Of a stretch of DNA of 64,000 nucleotides, positions 27,836 through 37,023 are shown in pieces. Made by a program: the position numbers and the translations under genes. Source of the DNA: Streptomyces eurocidicus (GTDB lineage Bacteria; Actinomycetota; Actinomycetes; Streptomycetales; Streptomycetaceae). The stretch covers positions 496,001 through 560,000 of the forward strand of contig NZ_LGUI01000003.1 in the NCBI RefSeq assembly GCF_002891295.1. The letters are read 5' to 3'. The notes under the pieces are model-generated. The model was not told the DNA's origin. It did no database searches and worked only from the letters and a program-made list of their open reading frames with translations. Positions within the stretch are counted from its first letter, which is position 1; the number at the start of each line of letters is the position of its first letter.

Positions 27836-27947
27836 GCGCTCCGCTGGAACTCCGGCGAGTCGTCCGCGGGTGCGTCGTGGCCGGTCGCGCAGTTCCCCGC
27901 GCCCCTTCGGGGCGCTGCCGAACCGCACCGGACCTCGCCGAGCCGAC

Positions 27948-28169
27948 TCAGCCGAGCGCCAGCCAGGCCACCGCCGCGATCACGGCGATCGCGACGACCA
28001 CACCGACGATCACACCGGCCCGGGGCCCGGACGAACCGGTGGCGGCCGGAGCGGCGGGAGCCGCCGCCCGGCGGCCGGGCGTGCCCTCGTCGACGAAGGC
28101 GCGGAACATCTGGGTGCTGCCCGCCGGGTCGTAAGCGCCCTCGGGGTTCTGCTGATGGGGGTTGGCCAT
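27948..28169 (-). CDS. Small single-pass membrane protein
   Basis: 73 residues: a polar N-terminus (MANPHQQNPEGAYDPAGSTQ), an Ala/Pro-rich linker and one C-terminal transmembrane helix (GVIVGVVVAIAVIAAVAWLA). Tail-anchored topology. Convergent with the lipoprotein gene. Widespread type in Streptomyces but of unknown role. Confidence 0.7.
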   Translation of the reverse strand: MANPHQQNPEGAYDPAGSTQMFRAFVDEGTPGRRAAAPAAPAATGSSGPRAGVIVGVVVAIAVIAAVAWLALG

Positions 28170-28227
28170 AGGCCAGGACCCTAGCGAAGAGGGTGTACGG
28201 AGCGCGCGCCGGGCACCCCTTCGACGC

Positions 28228-28424
28228 CTTTTCCCCTACCCGCCCCTTCCCCGTAACCGGGGGCTTCGCCCCGGGCCCCCTTTCCCGCGCTTCGCGCGGT
28301 GTCCTCAAGCGCCGGACGGGCTGAATTTCAGCCCGTCCGGCGCTTGAGGACCGGGGCCCGGGGCGGAGCCCCGGTTCGGGAAGGGGCGGGGCGGGGACAA
28401 AGCCCCGCGCAGCGGCACCCCACC
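28228..28424. repeat. Dispersed GC-rich repeat, head-to-head pair C
   Basis: Two copies of the family face each other (28228-28325 leftward, 28326-28424 rightward). The centre is a long near-perfect palindrome around GGGCTGAATTTCAGCCC, flanked by (T)CCTCAAGCGCCGGAC and its complement. Lies between divergent genes at 28169 and 28573. Confidence 0.9.
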
Positions 28425-28511
28425 CCCGCCCCCGAACCCGCCCCACCTGCCCCTTTACACCCCACCACCCAGCTCTTGAGCGTTCCTTTACCCGGAAAGA
28501 GGCGATTTCGT

Positions 28512-28558
28512 TTGCCTTCAGCAACCAATAACTGCTTCCATGGTTGCCTCAAGCAACC
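28512..28558. promoter_or_regulatory. Twin MarR operators
   Basis: GGTTGC-CTCAA-GCAACC (28542-28558, perfect 6-bp arms) and the related TTGCCTTCAGCAACC (28512-28526) lie about three helical turns apart, directly before the ribosome site of the marR-like gene. Probable autoregulatory sites for the MarR/MFS operon. Confidence 0.65.
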
Positions 28559-28572
28559 GAAAGAGGTGGCGC

Positions 28573-29055
28573 GTGGCCGCGCAGGAGCAGTACGAGGAGC
28601 TCGCCCGGCAGCTGAGTGCCGTCGCGGCCGTCCGGCGCGATCTGGGCCGGCTGCTCCCCCCTGACTGCTCGCCCGCCTCGGCCATCGTGCTCGCGATGGT
28701 CCAGAAACACGGTGAGCTGCGGATGAGCCGGCTCGCCGAACTGATGGCCATCGATATGTCGGTGACCAGCCGTCATGTCACCTACGCGACCGAGCACGGC
28801 TGGCTCGAACGCCACCCCGACCCCGCCGACCGGCGCTCCCGGCTGCTCAGCCTGAGCCCGGACGGCGAGGAACTGCTGCGGGAGGTGTCCGCGCGCTACA
28901 CCCAGGCGCTCGCCGGCTGCCTCCAGGACTGGTCCGACGACGATCTCGGCACGCTCATCGGCCTCCTGGCCAGGCTGCGGACGAGCTTCGGCGACTGCCG
29001 GGCCCGCCCGCACCAGCACCTGGCGCACGCGGCCGGCGCCGCGGTCGCCGGCTGA
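28573..29055 (+). CDS. MarR-family regulator
   Basis: 160 residues from GTG 28573 after AAGAGG; an in-frame ATG at 28540 would lie inside the operator and has no ribosome site. Winged-HTH features: LRMSRLAELMAIDMSVTSRHVTYATEHGWLERHPDPADRRSRLLSLSPDGEELL. MarR proteins are ligand-released repressors, and the gene 58 bp downstream encodes a drug-type exporter, so this is very likely its repressor and responds to a phenolic or antibiotic signal. Confidence 0.9.
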   Translation: MAAQEQYEELARQLSAVAAVRRDLGRLLPPDCSPASAIVLAMVQKHGELRMSRLAELMAIDMSVTSRHVTYATEHGWLERHPDPADRRSRLLSLSPDGEELLREVSARYTQALAGCLQDWSDDDLGTLIGLLARLRTSFGDCRARPHQHLAHAAGAAVAG

Positions 29056-29113
29056 CCCCCTTCTCGTTCCCGAGGCCACCTCCCCTACCAGGAGATCAGG
29101 AGTAAGAAACTCA

Positions 29114-30757
29114 ATGGCTAAGACCACACCCGCCGGTGTGGGGGCCGTCCACGACAAGCACGGAAGCCCCACCGGCTCCGACGCCCCCATGACGCATCGG
29201 CAGATCATGGAGGCGCTGTCCGGGCTGCTGCTCGGCATGTTCGTGGCGATCCTGTCCTCGACGATCGTCTCCAACGCCCTGCCGGAGATAATCTCCGACC
29301 TGCACGGCAGCCAGTCCTCCTACACCTGGGTCGTCACGGCCTCGCTGCTCGCGATGACCGCGTCCACCCCGCTCTGGGGCAAGCTCTCCGATCTGTTCAG
29401 CAAGAAGCTGCTGGTCCAGATAGCCCTGATCGTCTACGTCGCCGGCTCCGTGGTGGCGGGCCTCTCGCAGAACACCGGCACGCTGATCGCCTGCCGCGTG
29501 GTCCAGGGCATCGGCGTCGGCGGCCTCTCGGCGCTGGCGCAGATCATCATGGCGGCGATGATCTCCCCCCGGGAGCGCGGGCGTTACAGCGGCTACCTCG
29601 GCGCGACCTTCGCGGTCGCGACCGTCGGCGGCCCGCTGCTCGGCGGCGTCATCACCGACACCGACTGGCTCGGCTGGCGCTGGTGCTTCTACGTGGGCGT
29701 GCCGTTCGCGGTGATCGCGCTCATCGTGCTGCAGAAGACGCTGAAGCTCCCGGTCGTGAAGCGGGATGTCAAGGTCGACTGGCTGGGCGCGTTCTTCATC
29801 ACCGCCTCGGTGACCCTCCTGCTGATCTGGGTGACGCTGGCCGGCAAGAACTACGACTGGCTGTCCTGGCAGACGTACGTCATGGTGGCCGGCTCGATCG
29901 TGCTCGGTGCGATCTTCGTCTACGTCGAGTCCAAGGCGTCCGAACCGATCATCCCGCTGCGGCTGTTCCGCAACACGACGATCACCCTGGCCTCGGCCGC
30001 GAGCCTCTTCGTCGGCATCGCGATGTTCAGCGGCACGGTCTTCTTCTCGCAGTACTTCCAGCTCGCCCGCGGCAAGTCGCCGACGATGTCCGGCGTGATG
30101 ACGATCCCGATGATCGGCGGCCTGTTCCTGTCGTCGACGATCTCCGGCCTGATCATCACCAAGACCGGCCGCTGGAAGTCCTGGCTGGTCTCGGGCGGTG
30201 TGCTGCTCACCGCGGGCCTGGGCCTGCTCGGCACGATGCGCTACGACACCCCGTACTGGCACCTGGCGATCTATATGGCGCTGGTGGGCCTCGGCATGGG
30301 CATGATGATGCAGAACCTGGTGCTCGCCACCCAGAACCAGGTGTCCCCCAAGGACCTGGGCGCGGCCAGCTCCGTCGTCGTCTTCTTCCGTTCCCTCGGC
30401 GGCGCCGTGGGCGTGTCGGCGCTCGGCGCGGTCCTCGGCCACCGGGTGACGGACTACGTCAAGGACGGCATCACCGCCCTCGGCCCGAAGGCCGCGGCGG
30501 CCGCCGCCAAGGGCGGCTCCGGCGGCGGGATCCCCAAGCTCGACGCGATGCCGGCCCCGATCCGGACGGTCTTCGAGAGCAGCTGGGGCCACGCCGTCGG
30601 TGACGTCTTCCTCTACGCGTCCCCGTGCGCGCTGCTGGCCTTCGTCATCACGCTCTTCATCAAGGAGGTCAAGCTGTCGGCGCAGGCCGGTGGCACCACG
30701 ACCGCCGCCACGCCCTCGGCACCGACCGAGGCGACCCCCGCCCGGCAGGGCGGCTGA
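29114..30757 (+). CDS. DHA2 (EmrB/QacA) 14-TM multidrug exporter
   Basis: 547 residues with about 14 hydrophobic segments. Motifs: FVAILSSTIVSNALPEI in TM1 (D1-type), GKLSDLFSKKLLVQ (motif A), RVVQGIGVGGLSAL (motif B) and GATFAVATVGGPLLGGVITD (motif C). Proton-driven efflux across the cytoplasmic membrane. Ala/Gly/Thr-rich cytoplasmic tail. ATG at 29114 after AGGAG. Operonic with the MarR-like repressor. Confidence 0.93.
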   Translation: MAKTTPAGVGAVHDKHGSPTGSDAPMTHRQIMEALSGLLLGMFVAILSSTIVSNALPEIISDLHGSQSSYTWVVTASLLAMTASTPLWGKLSDLFSKKLLVQIALIVYVAGSVVAGLSQNTGTLIACRVVQGIGVGGLSALAQIIMAAMISPRERGRYSGYLGATFAVATVGGPLLGGVITDTDWLGWRWCFYVGVPFAVIALIVLQKTLKLPVVKRDVKVDWLGAFFITASVTLLLIWVTLAGKNYDWLSWQTYVMVAGSIVLGAIFVYVESKASEPIIPLRLFRNTTITLASAASLFVGIAMFSGTVFFSQYFQLARGKSPTMSGVMTIPMIGGLFLSSTISGLIITKTGRWKSWLVSGGVLLTAGLGLLGTMRYDTPYWHLAIYMALVGLGMGMMMQNLVLATQNQVSPKDLGAASSVVVFFRSLGGAVGVSALGAVLGHRVTDYVKDGITALGPKAAAAAAKGGSGGGIPKLDAMPAPIRTVFESSWGHAVGDVFLYASPCALLAFVITLFIKEVKLSAQAGGTTTAATPSAPTEATPARQGG

Positions 30758-30910
30758 CGGACCCCGCCGGCCGGTCGCGCGCCTCGAGCGGAGCGCGCGA
30801 CCGGCCGGCGGTCCCCGGGAACCGAACGGCAAGGGTGTTCCCGGGAAAAGGCCCCGGTGAGGGTGCGCACACGCAGGCAGGGGACGGCCGGCGCGCACCG
30901 CACCGGGGCC

Positions 30911-31744
30911 TCACGCCTTTCCGGACTCCCCGGACTCCCCGGACTCCCCGGACTCCCCGGGCCCGGCCGCCTCCGACCGGTCCCGGAGGGCCTCCATCCC
31001 GGCGATCACGGTCTCCAGGGCGATGTCGAAGGTCCGCTCCCGCATGGTGGCGATGGCCTCGGCGCTGCCGTCCCGGAGCAGCTCGCCCGCGTGCCCGTAG
31101 TTCTCGGTGAAGTCCGGCCGGTCCACGACCAGCTCCCTGACCTGCTGGAAGTACTCCTCCATGGAGACGCCGGAGGCACGGAAGCGCTCCTGGTGCAGCG
31201 CCTCGATGGTGCAGAAGCCGTAGATGAACTGGAAGAGGGCGGCGAGCGACCCCGTCCGCATCTCCGGGGCGACCCCGCTGCGCGCCATCACGACGAGGGT
31301 GGACTCGGCGAAGGTCATGGAGCGCGGCCCGAGGTTGAGGTACCGGCCCAGGAGCTGGGTCGCCCAGGGGTGCGCCAGGAGGAGGTCCCGGTAGTCCGTG
31401 GCGAGCCCGCGGAGCTGGTCACGCCAGTCGGCGTCCTCGTCGGTGAGGTCCGGGGTGGAGAGCTCCGCGCAGATCTCGTCGAGGGCGAGCTCCATGAGGT
31501 CGTCCTTGGTGTCCACGTACCAGTAGACCGACATGGCGGTCACCCCGAGGTCGGCGGCCAGCCGCCGCATCGAGAACTTCGTGAGCCCCTCGGCGTCGAG
31601 CAGCCGCACCGTGGCCGCGACGATGCGCTCCCGGTCGAGGGCGGCGCCCTCGGCGCCCTCCGCCTTGCGCTTGGGAGCCGCGGACGCGGTCCCGGCCAGC
31701 CACACACTGGGACGCGGCCGCCCCGCCCGACTCCCACCCGGCAT
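30911..31744 (-). CDS. TetR-family regulator
   Basis: 277 residues from ATG 31744 (GGAG 8 nt upstream). HTH: RERIVAATVRLLDAEGLTKFSMRRLAADLGVTAMSVYWYVDTKDDLMELAL; the C-terminal domain resembles TetR_C of tetracycline-type repressors. The C-terminus ends in a GESGESGESGESG tail encoded by four perfect 9-bp repeats (GGACTCCCC, 30923-30958). It follows the MFS gene at 31972-33485 on the same strand; the long inverted repeat before that gene is its probable operator. Confidence 0.9.
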   Translation of the reverse strand: MPGGSRAGRPRPSVWLAGTASAAPKRKAEGAEGAALDRERIVAATVRLLDAEGLTKFSMRRLAADLGVTAMSVYWYVDTKDDLMELALDEICAELSTPDLTDEDADWRDQLRGLATDYRDLLLAHPWATQLLGRYLNLGPRSMTFAESTLVVMARSGVAPEMRTGSLAALFQFIYGFCTIEALHQERFRASGVSMEEYFQQVRELVVDRPDFTENYGHAGELLRDGSAEAIATMRERTFDIALETVIAGMEALRDRSEAAGPGESGESGESGESGKA

Positions 31745-31864
31745 GCGCGTTCTCCCTCTCACCGCCGACACCTGGCTGAATGCTAGGCCGTGCGCCCCGT
31801 TTGCCCTTAATCACCGGTCCGCTGCGCCGGACGGGTGCCCTCAGCCCGGTTCCGGGCAACAACT

Positions 31865-31956
31865 CAGCCCGTCCGGCGTTTGAGGACCGGGGTCCGGGGC
31901 GGAGCCCCGGTTCGGGAAGGGGCGGGGCTGGGGAAAAGCCCCGCGCAGCGGGCACC
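31865..31956 (+). repeat. Dispersed GC-rich intergenic repeat, copy D
   Basis: CAGCCCGTCCGGCGTTTGAG ... GGAGCCCCGG ... GCCCCGCGCAGCGGGCACC, in the gap between the MFS exporter and the downstream TetR gene. Confidence 0.88.
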
Positions 31957-31971
31957 ACCCCACACCCGCAC

Positions 31972-33485
31972 TCACCCCCGCACAACCTTCCGCTCCGCCC
32001 GCCACAGCAACACCGCCGCAAGCACCCCACCCACCAGCACCGCCCCGCCCCCACCAGCTGACTCGACCGCACCCCGGAGGCGAACGCGTCCGCCACCGCC
32101 GACCGGTCCGCGTCCGTCCGCGCCCGCGCCAGCGCCTCCGGCAGGGAGCCCGCGCCCACGGCCACCGCGGGCACCAGCGCCGCGAAGCGGGAGTTGAGGA
32201 CGGCGCCGAGCACCGCGACGCCCAGACCGTTGCCGGACTCCTGGAGCGTGCCGTTCACACCCGCGCCCACGCCCGCCTTCTCCGGCGGGATGGCCGACAT
32301 GATCGCCGTGGCCATCGCGGGCATGGCGAGCGCGATGCCGGAGCCCATGAGCACCAGGCCGAACAGCATCCCGCCGTAGCCGTCCGCGCCGAGCACCGCG
32401 ACCGCCGCGAGCCCGGCCGCCAGCAGCGTCATACCGCCGGCGATCGAGACGGGCGTGCCCACCTTCGGCAGCAGCCGGGCGCCCACGCCCGTGAGGTTGA
32501 GCAGGACGATCATCAGCGCCAGCGGCGACATCCGCAGCCCGGTCTCCAGCGGGTCGTAGCCGAGGACCAGTTGCAGGTGCTGCGCGAGCAGGAAGAGCGA
32601 GCCGCCCATCCCGAAGGCCACCAGGACGGAGCCGGAGACCGCGCCGACGAAGCGGCTGTCGTGGAAGAAGTGCATGTCCAGCATCGGGTGCGGCATCCGC
32701 TGCTCCCACAGCGCGAAGGCGGCCAGGACGAGCACGCCGACCCCGGCCGGGACGAGCACCCGGGCGGACGTCCACCCGTGCTCCGGACCGGAGATGATCG
32801 CGAAGGTCACGCCCGTCATACCGACGGTGGACAGCAGGGCGCCGAGCAGGTCCGGGCGGTCACCGCCGGGGTTCTTCGACTCCGGTACGAGCCTGGCCAC
32901 GGCGAGCAGGCCCAGCGCGGCCACCGGCAGGTTGATCAGGAAGATCGCGCCCCACCAGAAGTGGTTGAGCAGCGTGCCGCCGACGAGCGGGCCGGCGGCG
33001 AAGCCCAGGGAGCTCACCGCGCCCCACAGGCCGATGGCCTTCGCCCGCTCCTCCTCGTCGAACACCTGCATGATCACGGCCAGTGTGGTGGTCATCAGCA
33101 GTGCGCCGCCGACGCCCATCCCCGCGCGGGCGGCGATCAGCTGCCCGGTGCTCTCCGAGAGCCCGGCGGCGAGCGAGCCGAGACCGAACAGCGCGAGGCC
33201 GGTCATCAGCATCCGCTTGCGCCCGTAGCGGTCCGCCGCGTTGCCCGCCGTGAGCAGCAGGCCCGCCTGGACCAGCGAATAGGCGTTGAGCATCCACTGC
33301 ACATCGGAGGTGGCGGCCCGCAGGTCCTCCGTGAGGGAGGGGATCGCGACGGTCAGCACCGTGTTGTCGAGCAGCACGGTGAGCTGGGCGAGGCAGATCA
33401 CCCCGAGGATCACCCAGCGCGCGGGATCGCGCCGCGGTGGGACCGCCGCGCCCGTGCCCGGTGTGTCCGCGGTCGTCGCGGTCAT
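31972..33485 (-). CDS. DHA2-type MFS exporter with a 3'-end frameshift
   Basis: Starts ATG 33485; 14-TM DHA2 carrier: LDNTVLTVAIPSLTEDL, GNAADRYGRKRMLM (motif A), RAGMGVGGALLMTTTLAV (motif B) and GFAAGPLVGGTLLNHFWW (motif C). Near 32045 the frame breaks in a G-run: continuing as AVLVGGVLAAVLLWRAERKVVRG to the stop at 31972 needs one extra G. Without it the protein would lose its last helix and run on for about 190 unrelated residues across the TetR gene. Either a sequencing error or a recent mutation. Confidence 0.82.
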
Positions 33486-33496
33486 ATGAGAACCCC

Positions 33497-33559
33497 CTTG
33501 TACGGTGTACGAGCCGAAGCGACGTACACCGTACAAGGTGAGCTCTACGCCGTACAAGG
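33497..33559. promoter_or_regulatory. TetR-type operator before the MFS gene
   Basis: Perfect 15-bp inverted repeat CTTGTACGGTGTACG (33497-33511) and CGTACACCGTACAAG (33523-33537), spaced by 11 bp, followed by a third related half-site TACGCCGTACAAGG (33546-33559), just upstream of the start at 33485. Confidence 0.75.
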
Positions 33560-33562
33560 CGA

Positions 33563-34351
33563 TTATCCGGCGGGCCTGATGAGGTAGCCGACGCCGCGCC
33601 GGGTGTGGATCATCGGTTCGCGGCCGGCGTCGATCTTCCGGCGCAGATAGGAGATGTAGAGCTCGACGACGTTGGCCCGGCCGCCGAAGTCGTAGGACCA
33701 GACGCGGTCGAGGATCTGGGACTTGCTCAGCACCCGGCGCGGGTTGCGCATCAGGAAGCGCAGCAGCTCGAACTCGGTGGCGGTCAGCCGGATCTCCGTG
33801 CCGCCCCGGGAGACCTCGCGGCCGTCCTCGTCCAGCACCAGGTCGCCGACGGTCAGTACGGAGCCCTCGCGCGGGGCGGCCGCGCGCGAGCGGCGCAGCA
33901 GCCCGCGCAGCCGGGCGACGACCTCCTCCAGGCCGAACGGCTTGGCGACGTGGTCGTCGCCGCCCGCGGTGAGCCCGGCGACGCGGTCCGGGGCGGCGTC
34001 CTTGGCGGTGAGGAAGAGGACCGGCACGCCGGGGCAGTCGCGGCGCAGCCGGCCGAGGACAGTGAGCCCGTCCACGCCGGGCGGCGCCACGTCCAGGACG
34101 ACGGCGTCCGGCCGGAAGTCCCGGGCGGCGCGGACCGCGCCCTCGCCGTCGGCCGCCGTCCGCACCTCCCAGCCCTCGTAGCGCAGGGCCAGGCACAGCA
34201 GTTCGGCGAGCGGCGCCTCGTCGTCGACGACCAGGACGCGTACGGGACCCCCGCCGCCGCGCGGCAGGTCCCGGTCCGGCAGGTCGCCGTGCGTCGGAAG
34301 GTCGCGCGAGCGGCGGTCGCGCGGCGGTGCGGTGCGGGCGGTGGCGGTCAT
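33563..34351 (-). CDS. OmpR/PhoB-family response regulator (orphan)
   Basis: About 262 residues: Pro/Arg-rich N-terminal extension, receiver domain (VRVLVVDDEAPLAELL; phospho-Asp in VVLDVAPPGVDGL; FLTAKD; Lys in HVAKPF), then winged-helix DNA-binding domain (EIRLTATEFELLRFLMRNPRRVLSKSQILDRVW, VVELYISYLRRKID, RGVGYLI). No histidine kinase adjoins it. ATG 34351 has no clear ribosome site, so translation may begin further in, at the VRVLVVDDE Val (GTG). The spacer 34352-34564 holds degenerate CCAAGAACC-type repeats. Confidence 0.88.
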   Translation of the reverse strand: MTATARTAPPRDRRSRDLPTHGDLPDRDLPRGGGGPVRVLVVDDEAPLAELLCLALRYEGWEVRTAADGEGAVRAARDFRPDAVVLDVAPPGVDGLTVLGRLRRDCPGVPVLFLTAKDAAPDRVAGLTAGGDDHVAKPFGLEEVVARLRGLLRRSRAAAPREGSVLTVGDLVLDEDGREVSRGGTEIRLTATEFELLRFLMRNPRRVLSKSQILDRVWSYDFGGRANVVELYISYLRRKIDAGREPMIHTRRGVGYLIRPAG

Positions 34352-34564
34352 GACGACGAGCGTGGGGGCGGCGGGTGAGAGACGTCTTTCGGGCACCTGT
34401 GATTCACCTGAGAATCCGGGCCGCGACCCTCCGGGCCAAGAACCCGCGCCCCTCCGGACCGAGAACCGCGGACCCCTGGGCCAAAAACCGCGCCCCTCCC
34501 CGGACCAAGAACACCCCCGGACCAAGATCGGAATAACCGGAAGACACCTCCGGTTGCCCCTGTC

Positions 34565-35449
34565 ATGGCACTCACCACAGACCTCGGCACCATCGGCCTC
34601 TGGAGCACCGCGTTCCGGGCGGAGGACCCGGCCGGAACCGGCGAAATCCGCGAAGCGGCGGCCGAATTGGAGGAGCTCGGCTACGGCACCCTCTGGATCG
34701 GCGGCAGCCCCCGCCTTGAGCACGCCGCCCGGCTGCTGGAGGTGACCGAGCGGGTGACGGTCGGCACCAGCATCGCCAGCATCTGGGACCAGGAGGCGGC
34801 CGAGGTCGCCGCCGGGTACGCGGCGCTCACCCCGGAGCGGCGGGAGCGGCTGGTGCTCGGGCTCGGGACCAGCCACGGCCACCTGGCCAAGGACTACGCC
34901 CGCCCGTACTCCGCGATGAAGGACTATCTGACGGCCCTGGACGAGGCGCCCGTACCGCTGCCGGCCGGGCGGCGCATGCTGGCCGCGCTCGGGCCGAAGA
35001 TGACCGCGCTCGCCGGCGAGCGGGCGGCCGGGGCGCTGCCGTACCTGGTCACGGCCGAGGCCACCGCGCAGGCCCGCGAGCTCCTCGGCGAGGGACCCGT
35101 GCTGGCACCCGAGCTGAAGGTCGTCCTCGACACCGACCCGGCCCGCGCCCGCGAGCGGGCACGCGGGTACCTCTCCTTCTACCTGCCGATGCCCAACTAC
35201 ACCAACAACCTCCTGCGGCTCGGCTTCACCGAGGAGGACTTCGAGAACAAGGGCAGCGACCGGCTGCTCGACGCGCTCTTCGCCCTCGGGGACGCGGAGA
35301 CGGCGAGCGCCCGGGTGAAGGAGTTCCTGGCGGCCGGCGCCGACCACGTCGCCGTCCACGTCGTACTGCCCGGCGGGATAACGGACCGCGCCGCCCTCCC
35401 CCGCGCCGAATGGCGGGCCCTCGCGGAGACGCTGCCCCTCGGCGGGTGA
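34565..35449 (+). CDS. LLM-class F420-dependent oxidoreductase
   Basis: 294 residues of the bacterial-luciferase-like TIM barrel: LGTIGLWS, AAAELEELGYGTLWIGGSP, VTVGTSIASIW, RLVLGLGTSHG, and AAGADHVAVHVV near the end. The Streptomyces subfamily (TIGR03620-like) uses F420 rather than FMN. Monocistronic; a GC hairpin (35462-35487) and the tRNA terminator follow. Substrate not known. Confidence 0.88.
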   Translation: MALTTDLGTIGLWSTAFRAEDPAGTGEIREAAAELEELGYGTLWIGGSPRLEHAARLLEVTERVTVGTSIASIWDQEAAEVAAGYAALTPERRERLVLGLGTSHGHLAKDYARPYSAMKDYLTALDEAPVPLPAGRRMLAALGPKMTALAGERAAGALPYLVTAEATAQARELLGEGPVLAPELKVVLDTDPARARERARGYLSFYLPMPNYTNNLLRLGFTEEDFENKGSDRLLDALFALGDAETASARVKEFLAAGADHVAVHVVLPGGITDRAALPRAEWRALAETLPLGG

Positions 35450-35511
35450 CGGGAAGACACCGGGGCCGGTACGTGAGTGCCGGCCCCCCCCGGTGGGGTG
35501 CCCGGAGAACG

Positions 35512-35545
35512 CCGAAGGCCCGGTACATGAGTACCGGGCCTTCGG
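35512..35545 (-). terminator. Terminator after tRNA-fMet
   Basis: Perfect 15-bp stem CCGAAGGCCCGGTAC / GTACCGGGCCTTCGG with a 4-nt loop, 7 bp past the tRNA 3' end; it can also stop the facing oxidoreductase transcript. Confidence 0.85.
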
Positions 35546-35551
35546 TCTTAG

Positions 35552-35625
35552 TAGCGGGGACAGGATTTGAACCTGCGACCTCTGGGTTATGAGCCCAGCG
35601 AGCTACCGAGCTGCTCCACCCCGCG
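35552..35625 (-). tRNA. Initiator tRNA-fMet (CAT)
   Basis: 74 nt cloverleaf: acceptor CGCGGGG/CCCCGCT with the initiator-type unpaired 1:72 position, D-arm AGCTCGGTAGCT, anticodon stem-loop CTGGGCTCATAACCCAG, T-loop GTTCAAAT. The three G:C pairs of the anticodon stem are typical of initiators. CCA is not encoded. Confidence 0.95.
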
Positions 35626-35673
35626 ACGGTCGAGTAACCATACCCCGGAATCGGGATACATGTTCCTCGGCTG

Positions 35674-35746
35674 TGCGCTCGGCAGGATTCGAACCTGCAA
35701 CCTCTTGATCCGTAGTCAAGTGCTCTATCCGTTAAGCTACGAGCGC
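35674..35746 (-). tRNA. tRNA-Arg (ACG)
   Basis: 73 nt: acceptor GCGCTCG/CGAGCGC, anticodon arm CTTGA-CTACGGA-TCAAG (anticodon ACG, read as ICG), T-arm GCAGGTTCGAATCCTGC. Discriminator A. Confidence 0.95.
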
Positions 35747-35976
35747 TCGGCTTCCCGGCGGTTTTTCTTGCCGGTCGGCGTTGCGTGGACAACATTACAT
35801 GAACTCCGCCGTGACGCGAAATCCATTACCCACACCCGCTCCGACCTGGGAAAACGGCGTTCGGAGGCCCTTCCGGCGGCCCTTCCTGAGCCCTCCGCGG
35901 AAGATCGCCGGGAGCGGTCCCGGCAGGCGCCCCGGTCGGCCCCGTACCGCGACCCGGCCGCCGCCGTACATGCGAA

Positions 35977-36009
35977 AAGCCCCGGCCGTCACAAGGACGG
36001 CCGGGGCTT
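35977..36009 (-). terminator. Terminator after tRNA-Ser
   Basis: 14-bp perfect stem AAGCCCCGGCCGTC / GACGGCCGGGGCTT with a 5-nt loop, 10 bp past the tRNA-Ser 3' end. Confidence 0.85.
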
Positions 36010-36019
36010 CCGGCACCTG

Positions 36020-36110
36020 CGGAGGCGGAGGGATTTGAACCCTCGATGGGATTTAAGTCCCAAACCGCATTAGCAGTGCGGCGCCATAGACCGGACTAGG
36101 CGACGCCTCC
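36020..36110 (-). tRNA. tRNA-Ser (GCT)
   Basis: 91-nt class II tRNA: acceptor GGAGGCG/CGCCTCC, anticodon arm CCGCA-CTGCTAA-TGCGG (anticodon GCT), long variable arm, T-arm GAGGGTTCAAATCCCTC, discriminator G. Confidence 0.95.
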
Positions 36111-36315
36111 AGCTCACCCGCGCATGCGCGAGTGGTGCGTGCAGATGATGACACAGCCTTGCGGCCCGCCACCAATCGATCCCTACGGTACCGGGCTTTC
36201 ACCCGTGGGGGCAAAGACGTTTGCCGACGCGCAACGCGTTGCCGTCCGACGCGTTAGACGGGTGAAGGGTCCGCTCCGGCCCCTTCGGTCCCGCCACAGC
36301 CCTGGAGCCCCACAG

Positions 36316-36822
36316 ATGTCCGTGCCCCGCCCCCTCCGTACCGGCCGCCCGAACCGTCCGGCCCCGCTGGCCCGCCTCCCCCGGTCCGCCCGGTTCGGCC
36401 TCGCCGCGCTCGCCCTGGCGCCCGCGCTGCTCGCCGCCCCGGCCGCCGCGAGCGCCCGGCCGCTCCCCCTGCCCGGCACCGAGCCCGGCGACCACCTCAC
36501 CGTCACGGTCACCGACAGCGGCTCCTTCGACGGCACGCACCACCTCTACTGCCACCCCGACGGCGGTACGTACCGGAACGCCAAGGAGGCGTGCGGGCAG
36601 CTCGACCGCCAGGCGCACTGGGGCAGGGACCTCTTCGCGCCCGTCCCCAAGGACAGCGTGTGCACGATGATCTACGGCGGGCCGCAGCGGGCGAAGGTCA
36701 CCGGAATGTGGGCAGGCAGGCGGGTGAACGCCGAGTTCAACCGGAAGAACGGCTGCGAAACGGCACGCTGGGACCGCTTCTCCAGTCTCCTCGAAGGTCC
36801 GAAGAGCACCGCCAAGAGCTGA
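36316..36822 (+). CDS. SSI-family subtilisin inhibitor-like protein, secreted
   Basis: 168 residues. Sec signal peptide (hydrophobic core FGLAALALAPALLAAPAAASA), then the Streptomyces subtilisin inhibitor fold: LTVTVTDSG, HHLYCHPDGGTY, ACGQLDRQ, the reactive-loop region APVPKDSVCTMIYGGPQRAKVTGMWAGRRVNAEF and NGCETARWDRF. Two Cys pairs are conserved. The reactive loop carries K-D-S rather than the usual hydrophobic P1 set, so trypsin-like specificity is possible. ATG at 36316 after GGAG. Secreted protease control. Confidence 0.9.
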   Translation: MSVPRPLRTGRPNRPAPLARLPRSARFGLAALALAPALLAAPAAASARPLPLPGTEPGDHLTVTVTDSGSFDGTHHLYCHPDGGTYRNAKEACGQLDRQAHWGRDLFAPVPKDSVCTMIYGGPQRAKVTGMWAGRRVNAEFNRKNGCETARWDRFSSLLEGPKSTAKS

Positions 36823-37023
36823 CACAAGAGGCATGTCCGGCCTGCGGCAGGACGCCCCGGAGCGGCCCCTCGACGCGCCTCGCCGCACGCGTCGTCCGCC
36901 GTCGCCCCCGCATCCACAGCCTTTAGACTTCCCTCCAGTGACACGCCACACGGCGGCGGGGAAGAGTGACGCCACCGCCCGGCGAGGTCGGCAAGGTGCG
37001 GTAACCAGGGAGGAAGCGTCGTC

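Noticed and set aside
30923..30958. Regulatory tandem repeat
   Set aside because: The four 9-bp units lie inside the TetR coding sequence and simply encode a GES-repeat tail.
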